From a virus, in the IMG/VR virus record IMGVR_UViG_3300034063_001181, positions 1 through 24,778 of that record: DNA of 24,778 bases; one strand, written 5' to 3'. Below, in pieces: positions 22,914-24,778 of the stretch. A program made the translations under genes and the position numbers. The first letter of the stretch is position 1. Each line of letters begins with the position of its first letter. Under the pieces are notes generated by a model. The model did not search any database. It worked only from the letters and a program-made list of their open reading frames with translations, and was not told the DNA's origin.

Positions 22914-24778
22914 TTATAAATAGAAATCTGTTTCGTAATCGGTGGTAACTGAAGTTGTTTCATTAATATTTGTTATATAAACCGTATTTTCTTCATATAC
23001 AGTATTAGCAAAGGTCGATTCTTCGTACGCCGTTGTTTCATCGTATACTGTATTTTCATTATAAATTGTAGTATCTAAATAGTTGGTAACTGCAACTGTG
23101 TTTTCATCTATAGAAGTTGTTTCGTCATAAACTGTATTTTCGGTATAGTTTGTAGTATCTAGATAGTTAGTTGTTACCACAATGTTTGTATTTACTACCG
23201 TTGTTTCATCATAGGCCGTATTTTCTGAGTAGTTTGTAGTTGCAATAACGGCTGTAGTTTCGTCATAAACTGTATTTTCGGCATAATTGGTTACCGCAAT
23301 AATATTGGTTGTTTCATCAACTGCCGATGTTTCGTCATAAACTGTAACTTCTGAGTAGTTTGTGGTTGCAATAACGGCTGTAGTTTCGTCATAAACTGTA
23401 TTTTCGGCATAATTAGTTACCGCAATAATGTTAGTTGTCTCATCAACTGCTGATATTTCGTCATAGACGGTGTTGACTTGATAGTTTGTAGTCACAGCAG
23501 TATTTTCGTCGTAAACTGTGCCTTCATTATAGACCGTTGTATCTAAATAATTTGTTGTGGCTCCAACGTTAGTTGTCTCATCATACACCGTGGTGTCATT
23601 GTAACTGGTTACTGCAATAATATTGGTTGTTTCATCAACGGCTGATATTTCATCGTAGACTGTGTTGACCTGATAATTTGTAGTTACCGCAGAGTTTTCT
23701 TCAAACGCAGTGACTTCGTCATAGATAGTCGTATCTAAGTAGTTTGTAGTTACTCCAATATTAGTTGTTTCATCGTATACTGTAGTATCGTTATAATTGG
23801 TAATTGCAATAATGTTAGTTGTCTCATCAACTGCTGATGTTTCATCGTAGACTGTGTTGACCTGATAATTTGTAACTACAATTGTGTTTTCATCATAGGC
23901 TGTAGTTTCATCGTAAACTGTATTAACTTGATAATTTGTAATTACAACGGTGGTCTCATCGTAGACTGTGCCTTCGTCATAGACAGTTGTATCTAAGTAA
24001 TTTGTTGTAGCAGCAATATTGGTTGTTTCGTTATAAACAGTCGTATCATTATAACTGGTAATTGCGATAATGTTTGTTGTTTCATCGACGGCCGATGTTT
24101 CGTCATAGACTGTGTTGACCTGATAATTTGTGGTTACAGCAGAGTTTTCTTCAAATGCAGTGACTTCATCATAGACAGTATTGACTTGATAGTTTGTAGT
24201 TACTCCAATATTGGTTGTTTCATCATATACTGTAGTGTCGTTATAATTGGTAATTGCAATAATATTAGTTGTTTCATCAACGGCTGATGTTTCGTCATAG
24301 ACTGTGTTGACCTGATAATTTGTAGTTACCGCAGAATTTTCATCAACAGTTGTTGTTTCATCATAAACTGTGTTGACCTGATAATTTGTAGTTACCGCAG
24401 AATTTTCTTCAAATGCCGTAACTTCGTCATAGGCAGTCGTATCTAAGTAGTTTGTCGTTGCTCCAACGTTAGTTGTCTCATCGTAGACAGTTGTATCGTT
24501 ATAACTTGTTACCGCAATGATATTGGTTGTCTCATCAACTGCTGATGTTTCGTCATAGACAGTATTAACCTGATAGTTTGTGGTTACAGCAGAGTTTTCA
24601 TCTATGATTGTTGTTTCGTTATAAGCCGTTGTATCTAAATAATTTGTAGTTACTCCAACGTTAGTTGTCTCATCGTAGACAGTTGTATCGTTATAACTTG
24701 TTACCGCAATGATATTGGTTGTCTCATCAACTGCTGATGTTTCGTCATAGACAGTATTAACCTGATAGTTTGTGGTTA
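22914..24778 (-). CDS. 3' part of a giant low-complexity repeat protein (Thr/Asn/Tyr/Asp/Glu/Val)
   Basis: The frame is open from the window edge to the TAA at 22914, 621 codons, with no start inside; an internal GTG at 23588 is only a Val within the repeats. It is built from variants of TTNYxxNTVYDETT and AVDETTNIIAVT. Reading every codon I find only A, D, E, F, G, I, L, N, Q, S, T, V and Y: no Lys, Arg, His, Cys, Trp, Pro or Met. It is therefore strongly acidic, likely β-rich and uncleavable by trypsin. The final 30 residues (NTVYEENTVYITNINETTSV...DFYL) are degenerate and form the C-terminus. No known domain fits; a fibre, whisker or surface-coat protein is possible. It is followed after 15 bp by the glycosyltransferase operon. 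Confidence 0.85.
   Translation of the reverse strand, partial: TTNYQVNTVYDETSAVDETTNIIAVTSYNDTTVYDETTNVGVTTNYLDTTAYNETTIIDENSAVTTNYQVNTVYDETSAVDETTNIIAVTSYNDTTVYDETTNVGATTNYLDTTAYDEVTAFEENSAVTTNYQVNTVYDETTTVDENSAVTTNYQVNTVYDETSAVDETTNIIAITNYNDTTVYDETTNIGVTTNYQVNTVYDEVTAFEENSAVTTNYQVNTVYDETSAVDETTNIIAITSYNDTTVYNETTNIAATTNYLDTTVYDEGTVYDETTVVITNYQVNTVYDETTAYDENTIVVTNYQVNTVYDETSAVDETTNIIAITNYNDTTVYDETTNIGVTTNYLDTTIYDEVTAFEENSAVTTNYQVNTVYDEISAVDETTNIIAVTSYNDTTVYDETTNVGATTNYLDTTVYNEGTVYDENTAVTTNYQVNTVYDEISAVDETTNIIAVTNYAENTVYDETTAVIATTNYSEVTVYDETSAVDETTNIIAVTNYAENTVYDETTAVIATTNYSENTAYDETTVVNTNIVVTTNYLDTTNYTENTVYDETTSIDENTVAVTNYLDTTIYNENTVYDETTAYEESTFANTVYEENTVYITNINETTSVTTDYETDFYL
23317..24778 (-). 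repeat. Higher-order coding repeat array, spacing 126 + n x 66 nt
   Basis: The DNA anchor tcaac(t/g)g(c)(c/t)gat (codons for AVDE, third-position variants; tcgacg at one site) begins at 23317, 23443, 23635, 23827, 24085, 24277, 24535 and 24727. Intervals are 126, 192, 192, 258, 192, 258 and 192 nt. All differ by 66 nt (22 codons), so the array grows or shrinks by a 22-residue module of the type NSAVTTNYQVNTVYDExxxx. Confidence 0.88.
24461..24778 (-). repeat. Exact direct repeat of at least 126 bp, period 192 bp
   Basis: Positions 24461-24586 are identical base for base to 24653-24778; the second copy runs off the window edge, so the true length is unknown. Identity at third codon positions, in contrast to the drifted older copies at lower coordinates, points to a recent duplication or gene conversion. 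Confidence 0.95.

Noticed and set aside
22915-22922. Perfect TATAAATA on the plus strand at the 3' end of the repeat gene
   Set aside because: It points antisense into the repeat gene with no plus-strand gene downstream; in AT-rich DNA an octamer like this is expected by chance.
22914-23588. A complete 224-aa gene starting at the GTG at 23588
   Set aside because: The frame stays open upstream in the same repeat pattern to the window edge; the GTG has no ribosome site and is an ordinary Val codon in the repeat.
22914-24778. CRISPR-like or tandem non-coding repeat array
   Set aside because: Repeats vary in length by whole codons, there are no unique spacers of constant length, and one frame on the minus strand is open throughout, so this is a coding repeat.
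1-24778. tRNA genes
   Set aside because: No cloverleaf-like segment with the GGTTCRANNCC T-arm was noticed in any gap; the gaps are too short and are filled by promoters or terminators.

Overview
The window is AT-rich, tightly packed DNA from a T4-like marine myovirus (tailed phage with a contractile tail). The T4-type late genes are recognisable by motif and order: large terminase gp17, small terminase gp16, head-completion nuclease gp4, tail tube gp19, tail sheath gp18, dNMP kinase gp1, neck proteins gp13 and gp14, and sheath terminator gp15. Their sequence style (long gp18, MPRLSLYRPEKGNDFRFLD-type gp14, conserved 731-residue protein) resembles pelagiphage and cyanophage relatives of T4. 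Low GC fits a SAR11 or Prochlorococcus-type host, but no host-marker gene such as a photosystem gene is present, so the host stays open.

Layout. 1-28 is the start of a gene running off the left edge (possibly gp32). 164-8951 is a minus-strand block: a 731-aa conserved protein, gp17, an acidic protein, a protein with a T4-type capsid-targeting N-terminus, gp16, gp4, a small conserved protein, a tube-initiator-like baseplate protein and gp19. gp18 (8982-11951, minus) is followed by a strand-switch area: a zinc-ribbon/HNH-like gene (plus), gp1 and gp13 (minus), then gp14, gp15 and a Nudix hydrolase (plus). From 16947 to the right edge everything is on the minus strand and looks accessory: a GT-A glycosyltransferase, two small proteins, a fibre with an S74 autoprocessing domain, a GT8-like glycosyltransferase, a SAM methyltransferase, a fusion of a GT29 sialyltransferase-like domain with a radical-SAM/SPASM-like enzyme, a GT-B-like transferase, and the 3' end of a very long repetitive gene.

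Regulation. T4-type late promoter boxes (TATAAATA and variants AATAAATA, CTAAATA) precede many genes. For several (731-aa gene, gp17, CTS gene, tube-initiator-like gene, gp13, gp14) the box lies so close to the ATG that T4 start-site spacing predicts a 5' leader of only 0-3 nt. Others (gp18, gp19, gp32-like) keep a leader with AAGGAG. Three factor-independent terminators are visible, one with a C(UUCG)G loop. gp1 has a sigma-70-like promoter and a 10-bp palindrome that includes its start codon.

Most interesting: (1) a repeat protein of at least 621 codons using only 13 amino acids, with no Lys, Arg, His, Cys, Trp, Pro or Met, whose anchor motif recurs at 126, 192 or 258 nt, i.e. 126 + n x 66; (2) the adjacent glycan-type gene set including the GT29-like/radical-SAM fusion; (3) the near-leaderless late genes; (4) an apparent +1 frameshift at codons 4-5 of gp15 behind a hairpin-bridged Shine-Dalgarno. 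No stretch over about 135 bases lacks a gene or an annotated site, and no tRNA, rRNA, CRISPR or insertion sequence was seen.
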